Shown here in pieces: positions 11,474-25,964 of a stretch of 64,000 nucleotides of DNA. The translations under genes and the position numbers were made by a program. Position 1 is the stretch's first letter. Each line of letters begins with the position of its first letter. The DNA comes from Agrostemma githago (lineage: Eukaryota; Streptophyta; Magnoliopsida; Caryophyllales; Caryophyllaceae): contig OY288250.1 of the NCBI GenBank assembly GCA_958450325.1, positions 50,048,898 to 50,112,897 on the forward strand, given 5' to 3'. The notes beneath the pieces were generated by a model, which searched no databases, had not been told where the DNA came from, and saw nothing but the letters and a program-made list of their open reading frames with translations.

Positions 11474-13015
11474 TGACGGGCGGGATTTGTCGCGGATCCC
11501 GCCACCAAATAATAACCAACTAACCTAACTTGGTAGCTAGGGAAAGTTGGGTCGATCCAGAGGGACGGAAAATGGGTTTAGACTATTGGGTTTTAAGGTC
11601 TAGGACTAGGTTCGAGATAAGCTAATCTAGGGGATAGACTAATGACTAAACTAGGTCTAAAACAAGGAAAAGGAAGACAAAACAAATGACTAATGACTAA
11701 GGGAAGCAAGAATAACAATAAGAAGGAAAACTAGGGCTAGGTCGGGTTCATGGGTGCAAAGAAGACAAAAAGGGGAAAAACGGAGTCACTAGCATGCTTT
11801 CGTAGCCTAGGTTCCGCCGATCGGGCTCTCGCTACGTAATCGGCCTAGGGGTCGTCCTCACCGGGCTCTCGCTACGTAATGAGGCAACCAAACCATCTAA
11901 CCAAACACACACATACAAGAGAATATGCAAGAAAAACAAGGATTGATCGTCTCTAGTCTCACAAGCATTTCATCGAACATGTGGAGTGCAAGGTAAATGG
12001 GAAACAACAAAAACAACATCTAGTACCACCCATCTCACCCTAATCAACCCTAATCACAACCAATCCCCCTAATAACCCTAGCAAGAGTCTACTCAAACAT
12101 ATCTATGCTAAAACTAACACTAACAAGAGAAATCAACATAAGAATCAAAACATACATAAAGAAACTACAAGCAAGAACAACAAACTAGATATAAAGATGA
12201 AAACTTAAATAACATAAACAAAGATTAAGAGTAAAAGGATGAGAAGATTATACCAACTAACAAGAGAATGAAAAGATGAAAACTTGTATATAAAGAACAC
12301 CCAAAACATCCACCAATGTTGTCAAGATTGGATGGATTCTTCAAGAGATCCCTTAATACAAGATTAACTAACTAGATTAAGGACTAATTACCGACTAATC
12401 TACTCTAATCTAAGCTAATCTATGCTAAACTAGTCTAGGGTTTAGTGGGTAATGAAGGACATCCCATAAGATTACAAGAGGAAGGGTATAAATAGGGTTA
12501 CAAGAGGAAAGAAGAAGAAACAATGAAGCACGGGCCTGAACTGGGCTCATCCCGGTCGGGATGGATGGTCCCGGTCGGGATGAGGTGTCGGTCCCGGTCG
12601 GGATGGACCCAAAACAGCAGCCCTATCTTTTGTGCACTTCATCCCGGACGGGATGAGGTCCTTCCCGTCGAGGATGAGTCTTGTAGGCCTCCAATATGAT
12701 CTTTAAGGTCCCTCCTTGCCTCTCATGGGTTTCTCATCGATTCTCGGGATTCGGGATCGAGCCTAAGGGGCTCGGGAATGGGTCCCAAGGTCTCGAGATC
12801 GAATCCAAGACATCGATTGATCGTTCCTTCACTTTGTTGGCTCCAAAAGCGTATGAAACGAGTCGGAATCGTTCCAATTCTTCATGAATGGTCTCGGGAA
12901 CCTAAAACGAACTAAAGGAAGCATAAGTAACCCATAAACCGCTCCCAAGGAGCGATTCCACAAGGAAAACGGGACCAAAACGCAACAAATTAGGCACTAC
13001 AAACTACACTTATCA
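11474..13015 (-). repeat. 3' LTR of Athila-like element D
   Basis: A 1542-bp LTR: on the plus strand it starts TGACGGGCGGG and ends ACTACACTTATCA, so on the minus strand it begins TGATAAGTGTAG. It is homologous to the LTRs of element A (29084 and 37217). It is followed at 13016 by ACTCCCCCACACTT, the complement of a polypurine tract, showing that it is the 3' LTR of a minus-strand element. The TATA region is near 12486-12493, and a palindrome cluster lies upstream of it at 12548-12678. Confidence 0.88.
12548..12678. repeat. CATCCCGGTCGGGATG palindrome cluster in D LTR
   Basis: Five copies, two imperfect, of the CATCCCGNNCGGGATG word. They lie about 55-190 bp upstream (minus strand) of the TATA region, in the same place as the clusters in the LTRs of A and C. 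Confidence 0.9.
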
Positions 13016-14998
13016 ACTCCCCCACACTTAACCCTTACTCGCCCTCGAGTAAGCACAAACTAACTACTAAACTAGCCGAGCGGGTATTAGCGCACCCTAC
13101 GCCCTTTAAACTCACGCGAGTACACCTAGAGGAAAAGTATACTCCGCAAGGCAAGTAAGGTCTTGCGACAAAACTGTGGATGCAACTGGACACAAAAACA
13201 CAGAAACAACAAACATACATACAAACAAACAAATGGTTGTACCCAAAAAGAAATAAATACCGCTTCCCTCTAAAAAGCTGTGAAAGAAGCACCGGTTTAG
13301 GACTCAAGGCAAGTGACAACGTTCCCAAGCTAATTACAAAAATCGAAATGGACAAAACTCTAATAGTATAAACCAAAGCAATAGAGACGTTGGTAACTTA
13401 CCTAGGTCCTCCTAACCTTCTAACAACGTACTACGGGACGATCGGCGGGATGGAAAAAGGATGAACCACGGTGTTAGTCGACACTGTAGGTAAGTGAGAC
13501 CCCGCCCCCTTTAGCGATGAGCCAAGAGGGTCGTTCCATGTTCAAGAACCGCCTAACTAGTCCAAGTAAAAAGGTGGATAAGGTTTGCAAATTGAGGGCA
13601 GACCGACCATTACCGCTATCATCCTTCCTAAGGACTCGGTCCTTTGGTAGGCTCTTCACGGTAATAGTCAGTAAAAGGCTTAGTTTTGAGATGTGGGGGT
13701 TCTTTTTGTCGGACGGTTTTCTTTTGGCATTTTTTTTTCTTTCTTTCGCATTTTTGCTTTTTGTATTGCTATGCCATTTCTTTTTCATCTTTTGTATTTT
13801 CTTTTTGGCTTTTTGTGCCTTTTCTTTTTTTCTTCAATCTTTTCTTTCTTTCATTTTCTTTCTTTTTCTTTTCTTTGCCCTTTTGCCTTGATTTGAGTTT
13901 TGGGCATTTCTTTTTTTGCAATTAAGAAAGAGATATCAACACTTTGCAACTTTATTTTGTGATATGTGTAGGAGGTAGGGGAATGGGTAAGTCGGGGGTC
14001 GCGATTCCTCTTCAAACCCACAAAAAGGTGGAGAATTTGGACTAATCGAACAATTTCAAACACGGTCACCTAAGGGACGGGACTCGGCAACCAAGGCCTT
14101 TTCACACCGTGGGTGGTCATAATGGTCAAAATGCAAATCCTGTAGTAAATCCCTAGTAAGCTAGGTGGACTCAAGGTAAAGGACCAACGAAATCATTGAT
14201 TTAGGGTCATTCTACTAGACTAAGGTCCAAGACTCGATTCATACTACTAGAAAGGGAAAGTAAACGCTTGCACACTATCCTCTAAACCGGGTTTTCAAAA
14301 ACCGTTTTACACACAAGACACAACTTACACACACAATACAAAGACGCGACAAAAACGGAAGAAAAAGAGACAAACAAAACAAAACAAAATAAAACAAGAC
14401 AAACAAACAAGCAAACACACAAAATAAACAATCACCACCTCGAAGCTTCCAAACAAGCAACCACATCAACTACAAACTTCAAAAAGCTCCGCCCGAGCAC
14501 ACACAATCATAACACATCCTCCAAACTCCACAAAAGGAAAAAGGAGAAAGAAATGAAGGGATATTACCGGATGTCTTGCTTTTTGAAACTTGACGACGAT
14601 CGCGGAACCTACAAGGAAATGGGGAGGCAGAACACACAACAAAACAAATATACGGCACAAGGACATAAAAGAAAAAGACACAAAAAAGAAAATCTTTTTG
14701 GTTTTTGTGAAATTTTTCAAATTTTTAGGGTTTTTAAGATTTTTTGAAGAAACTACGAAAATAAAACTAACTACGCTAGAATATCGCTCCCCCACACTTA
14801 AACCGAGCAATGTCCTCATGCTCGATCGTAGTGTATGGAGACACTAAAGAAAAGAAAAGAAACTACGAAAATAAAGCTAAAAATCAAAAATAAAGCGGAG
14901 AAAAGGGTAGAATGTGTCCGGCCGGGGTGTAGTCCAGTCACCATGGGCCGAGACAAGAAAAGATATGGATGGGGAAAGAAATAAAAAGAAGGACATAA
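13016..14998 (-). mobile_element. 3' internal non-coding region of Athila-like D, truncated
   Basis: This aligns along its length with 30679-32630 of element A. It includes a polypurine tract next to the LTR (13016-13029), a long pyrimidine-rich stretch on the plus strand (about 13680-13920), and a second polypurine-like motif at 14787-14800. Homology stops at about 14998, where E-family sequence starts, so gag and the 5' LTR are lost. The overlapping low-complexity open frames (Phe/Ser-rich, Lys-rich) are not credible genes. Confidence 0.8.
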
Positions 14999-17205
14999 AG
15001 TGAACCCCGTGAAAAGATGTTGATGTTTGAGGTTTAGTAAACCCTTGTTACCTATGGTTTGAGGATTGTGAGTCATACCCTGTTATCTATCTTCGTAAGC
15101 TTTTGAGGATCGATTTGAATGATAAATTGTCGCTTAATGGAATTAGGATGATACTTTGGGCACTGAACCTTGGGTTATAGGTTACTTGATTATTTAGAGG
15201 ACTTAAAGTTCAATAATCTTTTGGAGTAGTAAGAATATATCATATTTGATGGATACCCAGTACCTAACCTAGAACCGAACTAAGTGTAACTGATAATATT
15301 ACTTTGGGATTCCTACCTAATGCTTATTTAATGGATGCGTCGTTAATATTCGGGATCATAAAGTATTGGTTAAAGTGTTAGTCTAAGTGTTGTGGTACCA
15401 TTGAAGATTTTCATTAATGTTGTTAGAAATTTTGGTTGACATAGATTACCCGTGATTCTTGTGGATTAGATCGTTGATCGTTGTTTAGGGTTGTAACCTA
15501 TGAAATTTGGAGTTGAGTGATCTAACTTGGATAAATTGTTGTTAACCTTGAAGAAGAGAAACATATTGCACAATTAGATGTTGGATTTATCTCGTTGTTT
15601 TGAAGAATACTTAATGCGAATCATCTTGATGGATTTATCGTTCAGAACCCTTAGACCAAGGAGATTGTGGCTTTGTTGAGTAAATAAATATTTTGGTGGT
15701 TTCGCTGTTACAATATGAAATATGATGGACATCTCTGAAACCTTAGTTGAATGACGTGTTTGAAGAAGTGAGCGTTTGCGCCATTACCTATAGGTTTGAG
15801 CGTGTTTGAGGATTTATTGTTTTTTTCCCAACTTCTGTACTTGTGGCATTATAATTATGTTGGTAATCATTTTTGAGGATTTTGTACCCGAGCATTGCTA
15901 AATTGGTGGATCTTTCTTAGTGTTCCTTACTCGAGAAATTTGGAAAATACCTCGAGTTCAAACTTTAGGAGCTTTGGATTTAGGAACTTTATCGATGGCA
16001 AGTTTGGGCGTATTTTGGTTGACCATTGGAATTTTAATTGATGAGAGTAGATTGTAAAGCAATTGTGGATTAGTGTCGTGTCGTTTGAACGATTGGATAA
16101 TCACGTAAGACATTTTTGGGAGTTGTGACTGAGTAGTACCACCTGATGCCTAATAGTGGACTTAACGTTATTTGATGGAAATTAGGAACCCTTGTTGTGG
16201 GAGTCGTGCCGGGAATCTCGAGATGGTTAATTTATTCTCTAATCCTTGAGAGCTCCGTTTGACTCTCGACTTCGTTCTTTGCCTTAGCTTTTCTTAAATC
16301 ATGCTACTTCTTCTTCGGTCAATCCCTTCGACTTCTTTTTCGGGTTTGAAAATTTTCTGTTTCGATTTGTGGTTGACTTTGACTCTATTTATCCTTTTAT
16401 CTTTTTTCCCGAACCTATGTTATGAAAAGTTGGACTATTTTAAAATTTTGGGCTATCGTGAAATTTTAACATTTGAGTTATAAATTTCAAAACTTCGTTT
16501 TCGTATTCGTATTCGTTTTTGGTTGACAACATATATTTAGCCCTGTTTCAAAATGGCTTAATAATTATTTTAAAGTATTTTGACATTATTTCAATTTTCA
16601 AGAAAATTTAAAATTTTCGAAAATTTTCATAATCGCTAATATTTTGATTTCTATAAGATTATTTTGTAAAACGATTTAATATTTTCGAAAAACTTCGTAT
16701 GTCTAAATTTTTGTTTTTATTATCGTTAGGCTTTAAGTCAGTCATTAAAAATGTTTGTCGACTGATTCGATTCTTATTTACAAACTACCAAAATTTGTTT
16801 TCTCAAATTTTTGTTTGGTTTTAAAACAAAATATTGACAAATTTCTTAATCAAAACGTTTTACTGTTGCATTGAAAATATTTGGGTACCTCTCACCCTCG
16901 AGTTCGTTTACAAATATTATTTATCGTCATTATTATATAAATTAATTTTTTAAACTTGCGATTTTATTGTTTTTAATGATTTTAAACTTTGGGAATTGAG
17001 CCCAACTCTTCTTGAAATAAATTTTGTCTTCGATTTTGATTTCATATCACGTTTGAAGTTGTAAAATTATTTTTTTTTAAAAAAAACGAGATTGTGATGC
17101 GAGTTACGTATTCTCATTTTGTTCAAGTGATATAACCTTATTTTCTATTCTATTATTATGTTTTTGTTAGTTTCGAGAACGAAACTTCTTTTTAGTGAGG
17201 AAGAT
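14999..17205 (+). mobile_element. 3' internal region of E1 (non-coding)
   Basis: This aligns with 23930-25960 in E2. No long frame or conserved protein motif is visible. Just before the LTR the sequence TTTAGTGAGGAAGAT is a weak polypurine-like tract. Because both copies lack recognisable pol here, the family may be a non-autonomous, large-derivative type, or pol may have been lost. Confidence 0.6.
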
Positions 17206-20200
17206 TGTAACACCCCTGATTTTATAAATTAATTAAATTTAAATTTTGTTCGTATTTTTATTTTTACGATTTAACTCGTAATTCTTATAATTATTATAAA
17301 ACGAATTTATCGTTTAATCGGTTCAAACTCCTAAAATTCTATTTGACTCAGAAACTCTTCTTATATTTAAAACGTATTTTTATTTTGGTTTCGATTCATT
17401 TTATACATTTAATTCTTACCAAAATGCTATTTCGACAATATAAATTCTAAATTCTTTTATTTATTTATATTTAAGCTCGAATTTCTATTTTTGGCTCGAA
17501 TTTCATTTATATTAAGTTTCGTCAAAACATTTATTTCATTTTCTCGAGAAATCAATTTAATTCACTTTATCGAAAATTTATTATTTATCGAGAATACTAT
17601 TTCATCGTCTAATTATTTATTTCTATCAATTTCATTTTCGTCTCGAATAATTATTAATATCTCGAGAAACGTTTACTTTACTAATTTTATTAGTCGACCC
17701 AACTATTTATTAATCTTCTGTTTTACTCGATTTTAATTCGATTCGTGGGTCAATCAACTATCGTTACAGAATTTGTCTCCTACCGGATTCATTTAACTAA
17801 GTTGATTCATTTCTCCTTCCTCTTTAATTAACGTTCATTCCCTTTGTCTTTTTGGCTTCCCACCGTTCCTACTTGTTTATCATTCATCCCCCTTCTCTTT
17901 TGATTTTCCCACATATACGTACCCCTGCTCTTTGTTTCCACCGCCTGCTGTTCAACCTCCCTTTTCATTTCTTCTTCTTGTTCCTTTGCTATTCTCCATC
18001 AGTCATCAGCAACACTCTTCAGCCACCTTCGTTAATCTTCGTCATCCCTATTATTTTTTTCTCCTCTTGTTCGCACTTGTTGCTGTTGTCGTGCTCGCTC
18101 GGAAGTGACAAAAGGTAGTTCCCGTTCTTCCTCTTCTCTTCTTCGTTTGTGTAGCTGCTGTCCGTTTCTTCTTCCATTTCCGTTGTTCTTCTTCTTCCTC
18201 TTCATTCTCGTTCTTTTCCTTGTCTTCTTTTCTTCTGTTCTGTTCTACCATTGCTGCTGATGCTGTCGTTCGTGTTGCCGCTGTTGGCTGTTGTTCCTTG
18301 TGCTTCTTCTTCTTCTTCTTCTTCTTCTTCTTCTTCTTCTTCTTCTTCTTTCATTTTCATTGTTTGTTGCTGCCTTGGTCTTCGTACTGCTGCTGTTTAC
18401 GTTGTCTTCTGCTCGTTTTCAATATGGTTTCCTGTTCGCTTTTCCTCTGTTCTTTTTTCTCTGTTTTTCTTCTTTTCTTCTTCTTTTCCTCTCATTGATT
18501 GCGTTTATGGCTGCTGTTTCGGTCATGTGCTGATTCTGTCGTGATCTGCCTGTTTAGTTCCGTTTTGTTGCTGCTGCTGCTCTTCTCCGTTCTCTCTTTC
18601 TTCTTCTTTTTCTTTTCTCCTGCTGATGCGTCTAATGCTACTGTTGCTGCTACATCGTTTTGCTGCCGCTGTTTAGAAACATTGTTGCTGTCACGTGTGT
18701 CCTGTTACTCGTTGGTGTTGTCTTGTCTGCTATTGTTTTATGCCGATTAACTGCTGATTACCGTCTCCCTATTTTGCTTATTCTCCTTCTTATTCTCTTC
18801 TTCTTCTAGTTTCTTCTTCTGGCACCGATTCTCGTTGCTGTAGTTGTTAATGCTGTTTTTGTTGCCATCGTTTCAGTGTCGCTCTTTCTTCTTCTGCCCA
18901 TCATTGTTATCTTTATTCACCTGTTTCGTTGCTGCTGTGTGTCGTGTATCCGCTGCTGTGTGTCGTGTATCCGCTGCTGTCCGTTTTCCTTAATCTAAGT
19001 CTTTTACTACTTTCTCTATTTCCGACTCCTTGGTTCTCCGTGTCTTCATGTTCCAAATTTTCGTTGGAGTCTCAAGCTATTCAATGGAACAAGTGTCAAG
19101 ACGACTTTCGAGTTCGTGACTGCAGCTTGGAATATTAGACGAGCAAATGCTTTGAAGTTATTGATTCGACTCGAGGTAACTTTAGAACGTTACTCGATTT
19201 TATATCGTATGTTTGAGTAGTGGTATGTAGTAAATATTTTAATTTCGGTTTTCTAATTTTTAGCTATTTATTATTTGCTAAAAATATTATTTTATAAATC
19301 GTGTGCTTTATAAATATTTTACGACTTTCGATATCATTTTACAAATCGTTAGTAATTTAATTATTTACGATCGTTATAATATTTTGTTGGTTATCGTTAC
19401 ACTAGTAACTAAATAATATCGATTTCATATTTTCGTCATATTTCGGTAAGTTATAATTTTTGACTCAAATTCGTATTTTTATATTATAATCGAGATTTGT
19501 ACACTTGTTTAATAAATTAGTTAACGTTTTACGAGTTATACTAATAAATGAGAAATAGTCGATTTAATTTTAAATATATTTTTAATCGAGACTATTTTCA
19601 CTAATTATTTTCGATTGACTATTTTTAATAAAATCCGTATTATTTATTAATAAAAACTCTTTATTAAAAATAATTTGAAGTCTTTGTAACTCTCATTTTA
19701 TTTATAAAACTCATTGATTCAATTAATTTTGATATCGTTTTTCTTAAAACATCTCTTTTCTAAAATCTATAGTTTTAACTCGATTTCCTAAATTATTTAT
19801 ATAATACTCTATATTGACTTATTATATTTTCTTTATGTTTTGAGTAACGAGTTTAGAAGTATAATAAAGTTACGATAACGACGATAATAATAAAATGTTA
19901 ATTTCGTTAGAAATGCTATTTTTTATACATTTCACTTATTTTAATAACTTACGTATTTTCTATAAGACTTTCTATTTAAAGTAAGTTTCTAAAATTAGTA
20001 AGTTTCTATTTATATAAAGTTTCCCTTTTTATATAGAATGTTTATTCCCTTTTATCTTCATATTATTTATAATGATTATTTATTCTCAATATTGATAATG
20101 GCTTGTTTTGGAGTTATGGAATAAAGAGAAGTGTGGGGTTGGAGTAATATAGTCTGGGATGTACGTTTTTGCCATCAACTATAAAGATGGTGTGTCTATG

Positions 20201-20958
20201 TTGAGACACATTGGTCGTTCAACTGAGCATGGTTTGTGTTCAGGAGGGTGTATGTTTACCTTAAACTTAGATATCGCATCGTGTAAGTCGCGTCGGGTTG
20301 AACTGGGTATGGTTTGTATCAAGGAGGGGTGTGCACTACTTAAACCAGGACCTCGCTGCACGCAGATCTGTTATAGTTGAGTTGCCTAGTTAGAGACTGA
20401 AGTCTGATTGGTTTTGACTAAGTTCTCGAAGCTAGTTTAGTATTATTGCTAGTGAAAGGCTAGCCTTGTGCACACTGATCGAATATCCATAACGCCATTT
20501 TTGAATATTTATTATTATCGATTGATTTGATTTCCAGGTTGGCAAATGCTTTAAGTTTCACTGAAAACTTATTTTTATTATATCGTTTTAATGTTTTCAC
20601 TTCTTAAATAATTTGATATAGTAATACTATTATTTTTCCATATGATATAATATGGCTGGGAGAACGAACGAGTTACTCCCCACTGACGTGGCTGTTATGT
20701 TTATAACATGACAGGTATTTTCTGCTGGGTTTTGGGTGTGAGCCAGCGAGTAGCGTGGATCCTACTCTTTCTCTATTCATGTAACTTATGGTTTTGTATA
20801 ACCCGTTTGGAGAATTTTCTATTTAGCCCTTTTTTAAAAAGTGGCCTATGTATTGACTTACCATTTCTTTTAATAAGATATAGTTTGTCAGTGTGTTTTA
20901 ATCTCAACTCTACAGTGTTTCCGCCACTGTATTGCGTTAGAATTTCTAGGGGATTACA
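17206..20958 (+). repeat. Complete 3' LTR of E1
   Basis: A 3753-bp LTR from TGTAACACCCCTG to GGGGATTACA. The TGTAACACC start and the iMet-type primer site of the related copy (23229) are common in Tekay-type chromoviruses; that lineage call is inference. The region 17800-19130 is strongly C/T-rich on the plus strand and holds a (TTC)n tract. The last 850 bp are repeated at 22380-23226 and the part from 19175 at 5300-6190. The open frames here are low-complexity artefacts. Confidence 0.75.
18303..18351 (+). repeat. (TTC)n microsatellite
   Basis: About 16 perfect CTT/TTC units inside the pyrimidine-rich part of the E1 LTR. It produces runs of Phe, Ser or Leu in the three frames, which are not real proteins. 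Confidence 0.95.
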
Positions 20959-22373
<1,415 letters not shown>

Positions 22374-23226
22374 GGATTAAGAACAAGTGTGGGGTTAGAG
22401 TAATACATTCTAGGATGTACTGTTTTGCCGTCAACTATAAGGTTGGTGTATCAATTGGGGATGCATTGGTTGTTGAACTACTGGATACATTTAGTGTCGA
22501 GGAGTATATGTGCATTATGCCCTTAAGCTAGATATCGTATCGTGTTAGTCGTCGTCACTTGAACTGGATACATTTTGTGTCCAGGAGGGGTGTATACTTA
22601 AGCTTAGACCTCGCATTGATAAGTTGACGTTCTATTGTGGTTGAGTTGCCTAGATTAGAGACTGAAGTCCTATATGTGTTAAGACTGAAGTTCTCGAAGC
22701 AAGTTTTAGTATCCATAGTGAAAGTCTAGCCTTGTGCACACTGATCGAATTTACATAACGCCATTTTTGAATATTATTATTATCGATTGCTTTTTTACTT
22801 GCAGGTTGACAAGTGCTTTAAGTTTCTTTGAAAACTTATTTTTATTATATCGTTTTAATGTTTTTTCATTTTAAATATTTTGATATAATAATACTATTAT
22901 TTTCTATATGATATAATATGGCTGGGAGAACGCCCAAGTTACTCCCCACTGACGTGATTGTTATGTTTATAACATGACAGGTATTTGCTGCTGGGTTTTG
23001 GGTGTGAGCTAGCGAGTAGCGTGGATCCTAGTCTTTCTTCCTTCATGATTTGTTTTGGATTTGTATAAACTTGTTTGAAGAATTTCTATTTTAGCCATTT
23101 TGTAAAAAGAGGCCTTTGTATTGACTTACCATTTCTTTTAATAAGGTATAGTTTGTTAGTGTGTTTTAATCCCAACTCTACAGTGTTTCCGTTACTGTGT
23201 TGCGTTAGAATTTCTAGGGGATTAAA
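22374..23226 (+). repeat. 3' part of 5' LTR of E2
   Basis: This aligns with 20110-20955 of the E1 LTR and ends just before a primer binding site, so it is the end of a 5' LTR. Its left part is cut off by the CACTA terminus. The final bases (GGGGATTAAAG) differ from the clean E1 end (GGGGATTACA). Confidence 0.75.
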
Positions 23227-23228
23227 GT

Positions 23229-23239
23229 TGGTATCAGAG
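23229..23239 (+). other. Primer binding site of E2 (initiator-Met type)
   Basis: TGGTATCAGAG follows the LTR end within three bases. This is the usual complement of the initiator methionine tRNA 3' end in plant LTR retrotransposons. Confidence 0.8.
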
Positions 23240-24410
23240 AATTGTTGCTCCCGACGCTTACACCTGATTTTAGGAAAAACACTTGTAAATGATTTGAACA
23301 TTACAGAAATATTAGTGAGGGATGGGTAGAAACCAAAATAAGGACTTAATTGTTAGGTTTATATGTTCTTGTAACTCAATGACTAGCATTGAATATTTGT
23401 TTCATTTATCGAGAAGAAGATAATGAACAAGATGTTAATATGATGCTGCTGCAGAATGGGACAAGATCTGCTTAGAACGCTCAACGCCTGCTGACTCGAG
23501 TGGACAACTTGGTGCTCCAAGAAAGATGCTGATGGTGACTTTTCAGCTCCGGTTCAGTTTGCTTAAGCCACCGGCCAGATGATCAAGAGTAGATTCCAGT
23601 TCCGTGACGGTGCAACAGACTCAGATGTGAAATCACTTTGGATTCGGATGGAGCGACCCAATACTAGTGTGCTCGTATCCCTACGAGATGATGAACATAT
23701 TCCGCAAAATCCTTTGTGGAACCATAGAGGTCGGAAAATTCTCTTCTCGTTTTAGATCTTAGTTATCTAGGATCATTGATTCTTTTCTCTCTGCCTCTAC
23801 TTCTTCCAATCCTTCTCTTATAAATTCTCATCTTCATTCTTGTGATAAATCTTCGATTAATTCTCCTACTTTACCATATTTCCTCTTGAGATTCTTGGTT
23901 TGACCGAATTCCGTCTCAGTGAACACCGTGAAAAGTTATAGATGTTTGAGGTTTAATAAACCCCTGCTACCTGGTTTGAGGATTATGAGTCTACCCTACC
24001 TTCTAAGCAAGTAAGAAATTCTTCAGGATTGATTTGAATGGCAAATTGTTGATTGATGGAATTAGGATGATACTTTAGACACTGAACCTTGGGTTATAGG
24101 TACTTTGATTATTTTGGAGTACTGAGAGTTGAATATATGTTGGAATAGTTTGAGTATGTCATAATTGATGGATACCTAGTACCTAACCTAGAACCGAACT
24201 AAGTGTAACTGATAATATTACTTTGGGATTCTTAACTAATGCTTATTTGATTGATGCATCGTGAATATTTGGGATCATAGTAGAGTATTTTTTAAAGTGT
24301 TTGCCTGAGTATTGTGCTACCACTAAAGGTTTTCATTAATGTCATTAGTAATTTTGGCTGACATTGATTGCCCTTGTTTCTTGGCTGACATTGATGTGTA
24401 TGGTTGTAAC

Positions 24411-25244
24411 TAGATCTGTCGAACAGGTCGGGCGGTAGGGTTTCGGATTCGGGTAAAATACGGGTCAGGTGTATTTCGGGTTTGAAAAATATGGGTTTTA
24501 TACGTGTCGGGTTTATACGGGTTTCAGGTCGGGTTTTGGGTCAAATACGGGTTATTAACGCACTTTAAAAAAAAAATTCTTTACTTTTATTTATCTTAAA
24601 TACAATTTTATTCTTAATTTTCTTAATCATCTCATTTAATATAAGATTAAAGTGAGAATAAACATGTTTTATTTAATATATTTTTCTATAAGAGGTACGA
24701 ATATATACGACAAACTTTGACTCGATTTATTGATTTTTTTCTCATTATAATAATCATGTGATAAAAATATGATTTTAAAGATATATATAAATATTATTTC
24801 TTAAAATTTTGAAAATAAAAAAAATACTCCCTCCGAGTTCCTATTATTGTCCCAAAAGGTTTTGGGGTGAAAAAAATAAGAAAAGAGAAATGAATGGTTG
24901 AAAAAAGGAGGAAGAGAGAGAAATGTGAGAGTAATTGTGTACCACACATTGATGGCCTAAAAGGGAAAGTGGGACAAAAATCAAACTTAGCCCAAAAAGG
25001 AAAGTGGGACAATAATAGGAACTCGGAGGGAGTATTTTTTAGTGCTTTTGAGAAACTTTAGTGTATAATAGCAATATTTTTTAAATTTATCTATTTTCGG
25101 GCGGGTTTTGACCCAATATATTCGGGTTATTATCAGGTCGGGTCACTTTCGGATTTTGGTCATTTTCGGGCTGGATTTTTTCGGGTTTTTTTTCGGGCGA
25201 TTTCTGGTCCGATTTTCGGGTCTGGTCAATTTTTTACAGGTCTA
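24411..25244. mobile_element. Non-autonomous hAT-like transposon
   Basis: An 834-bp insert flanked by the 8-bp direct repeat GTTGTAAC (24403-24410 and 25245-25252), which is the hAT signature. The ends TAGATCTGT and ACAGGTCTA form a 9-bp terminal inverted repeat with one mismatch. Near the ends are CGGGTCGGGTTT-type repeats common in plant hAT elements. Its E1 counterpart (near 15497) lacks the insert and has one GTTGTAAC, which confirms the boundaries. No transposase is encoded. Confidence 0.88.
24827..25032. mobile_element. Stowaway-like MITE nested in the hAT element
   Basis: A 206-bp element with perfect long terminal inverted repeats beginning CTCCCTCCGAGTTCC and ending GGAACTCGGAGGGAG, flanked by TA on each side. 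These are the features of Stowaway (Tc1/mariner) MITEs. It lies wholly inside the hAT-like insert and so is the younger insertion. Confidence 0.9.
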
Positions 25245-25964
25245 GTTGTAACCTATGAACTTTGGAGTTGAGTGATCTAACTTGGATAAATTATTGTTGT
25301 CCTTGAAGAAGAGAACTATCTTGCACAATCACAGTTTGGTTTTACTGTGTTGTTTTGAGGGATACCTTGATGCCAATCATTTTGATAGAATTTATCGTTC
25401 GGAACTCTTAAACCAGCAAGATTGTGACTTCGTTGAGTTACTAAACATATTATGGTTACCTTGTTGTAATTAGGCATTTGATGGACTTCTCAGAAACCTT
25501 AGTTGAATGTCGTGTTTGAAGATGTTAGTGTTTGTGCCATTACCTATAGGTTTGAGCGTGTTTGAGGATTTGTTGTACTTTCCTAACTTCTGTACTTGTG
25601 ACATTATAAATATATTGGTAATCATTTTTGAGGATAAGTATTGTGTCGTTTGTGCAAGTGAATAATCATGCAAGACTATTTATTGGAGGTTGTAACAGTT
25701 GATAATTTTCGTGGACGTTGTAGGATTGAGTAGGACCACCTAGTGCCTAATATTGGACTTAACGTTATTTGATGGAAATTAGGAACCCGTGTTTGTGGGA
25801 GTCGTACCAGGAATCTCGAGATGGTTAACTTCTTCTGTAATTCCTTGAGAGCGCCGTTTGACCCTCAATTTCGTCCTCCCATCTGCTTCTCTTGAATTCT
25901 GCTACTGTTATCAATCCCTTCGACCCTTACCGAGTTTGGAAATTTTTGTTTTGATTTTTCGTTT

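Larger units (their letters stand above)
23240..25964 (+). mobile_element. Internal region of E2, non-coding, with hAT insert
   Basis: After the primer site about 700 bp carry no clear ORF; a decayed frame near 23570-23700 (reading QMIKSRFQFRDG) is not recognised. From about 23930 the sequence aligns with 14999-17205 of E1, interrupted by a hAT-like insertion at 24411-25244. Homology ends near 25964, where Athila-like gag sequence begins. No reverse transcriptase is visible, so this copy is non-autonomous or deleted. Confidence 0.6.

Noticed and set aside
17852..19138. Ser/Leu/Phe-rich frames (also 4047-5305 and 13517-13925)
   Set aside because: Pyrimidine-rich LTR and internal non-coding sequence; several frames are open at once, so openness is only composition.
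20159..20380. A 73-aa frame in the E1 LTR
   Set aside because: The aligned copy at 22400-22640 has indels and stops in this frame, so it is not conserved.
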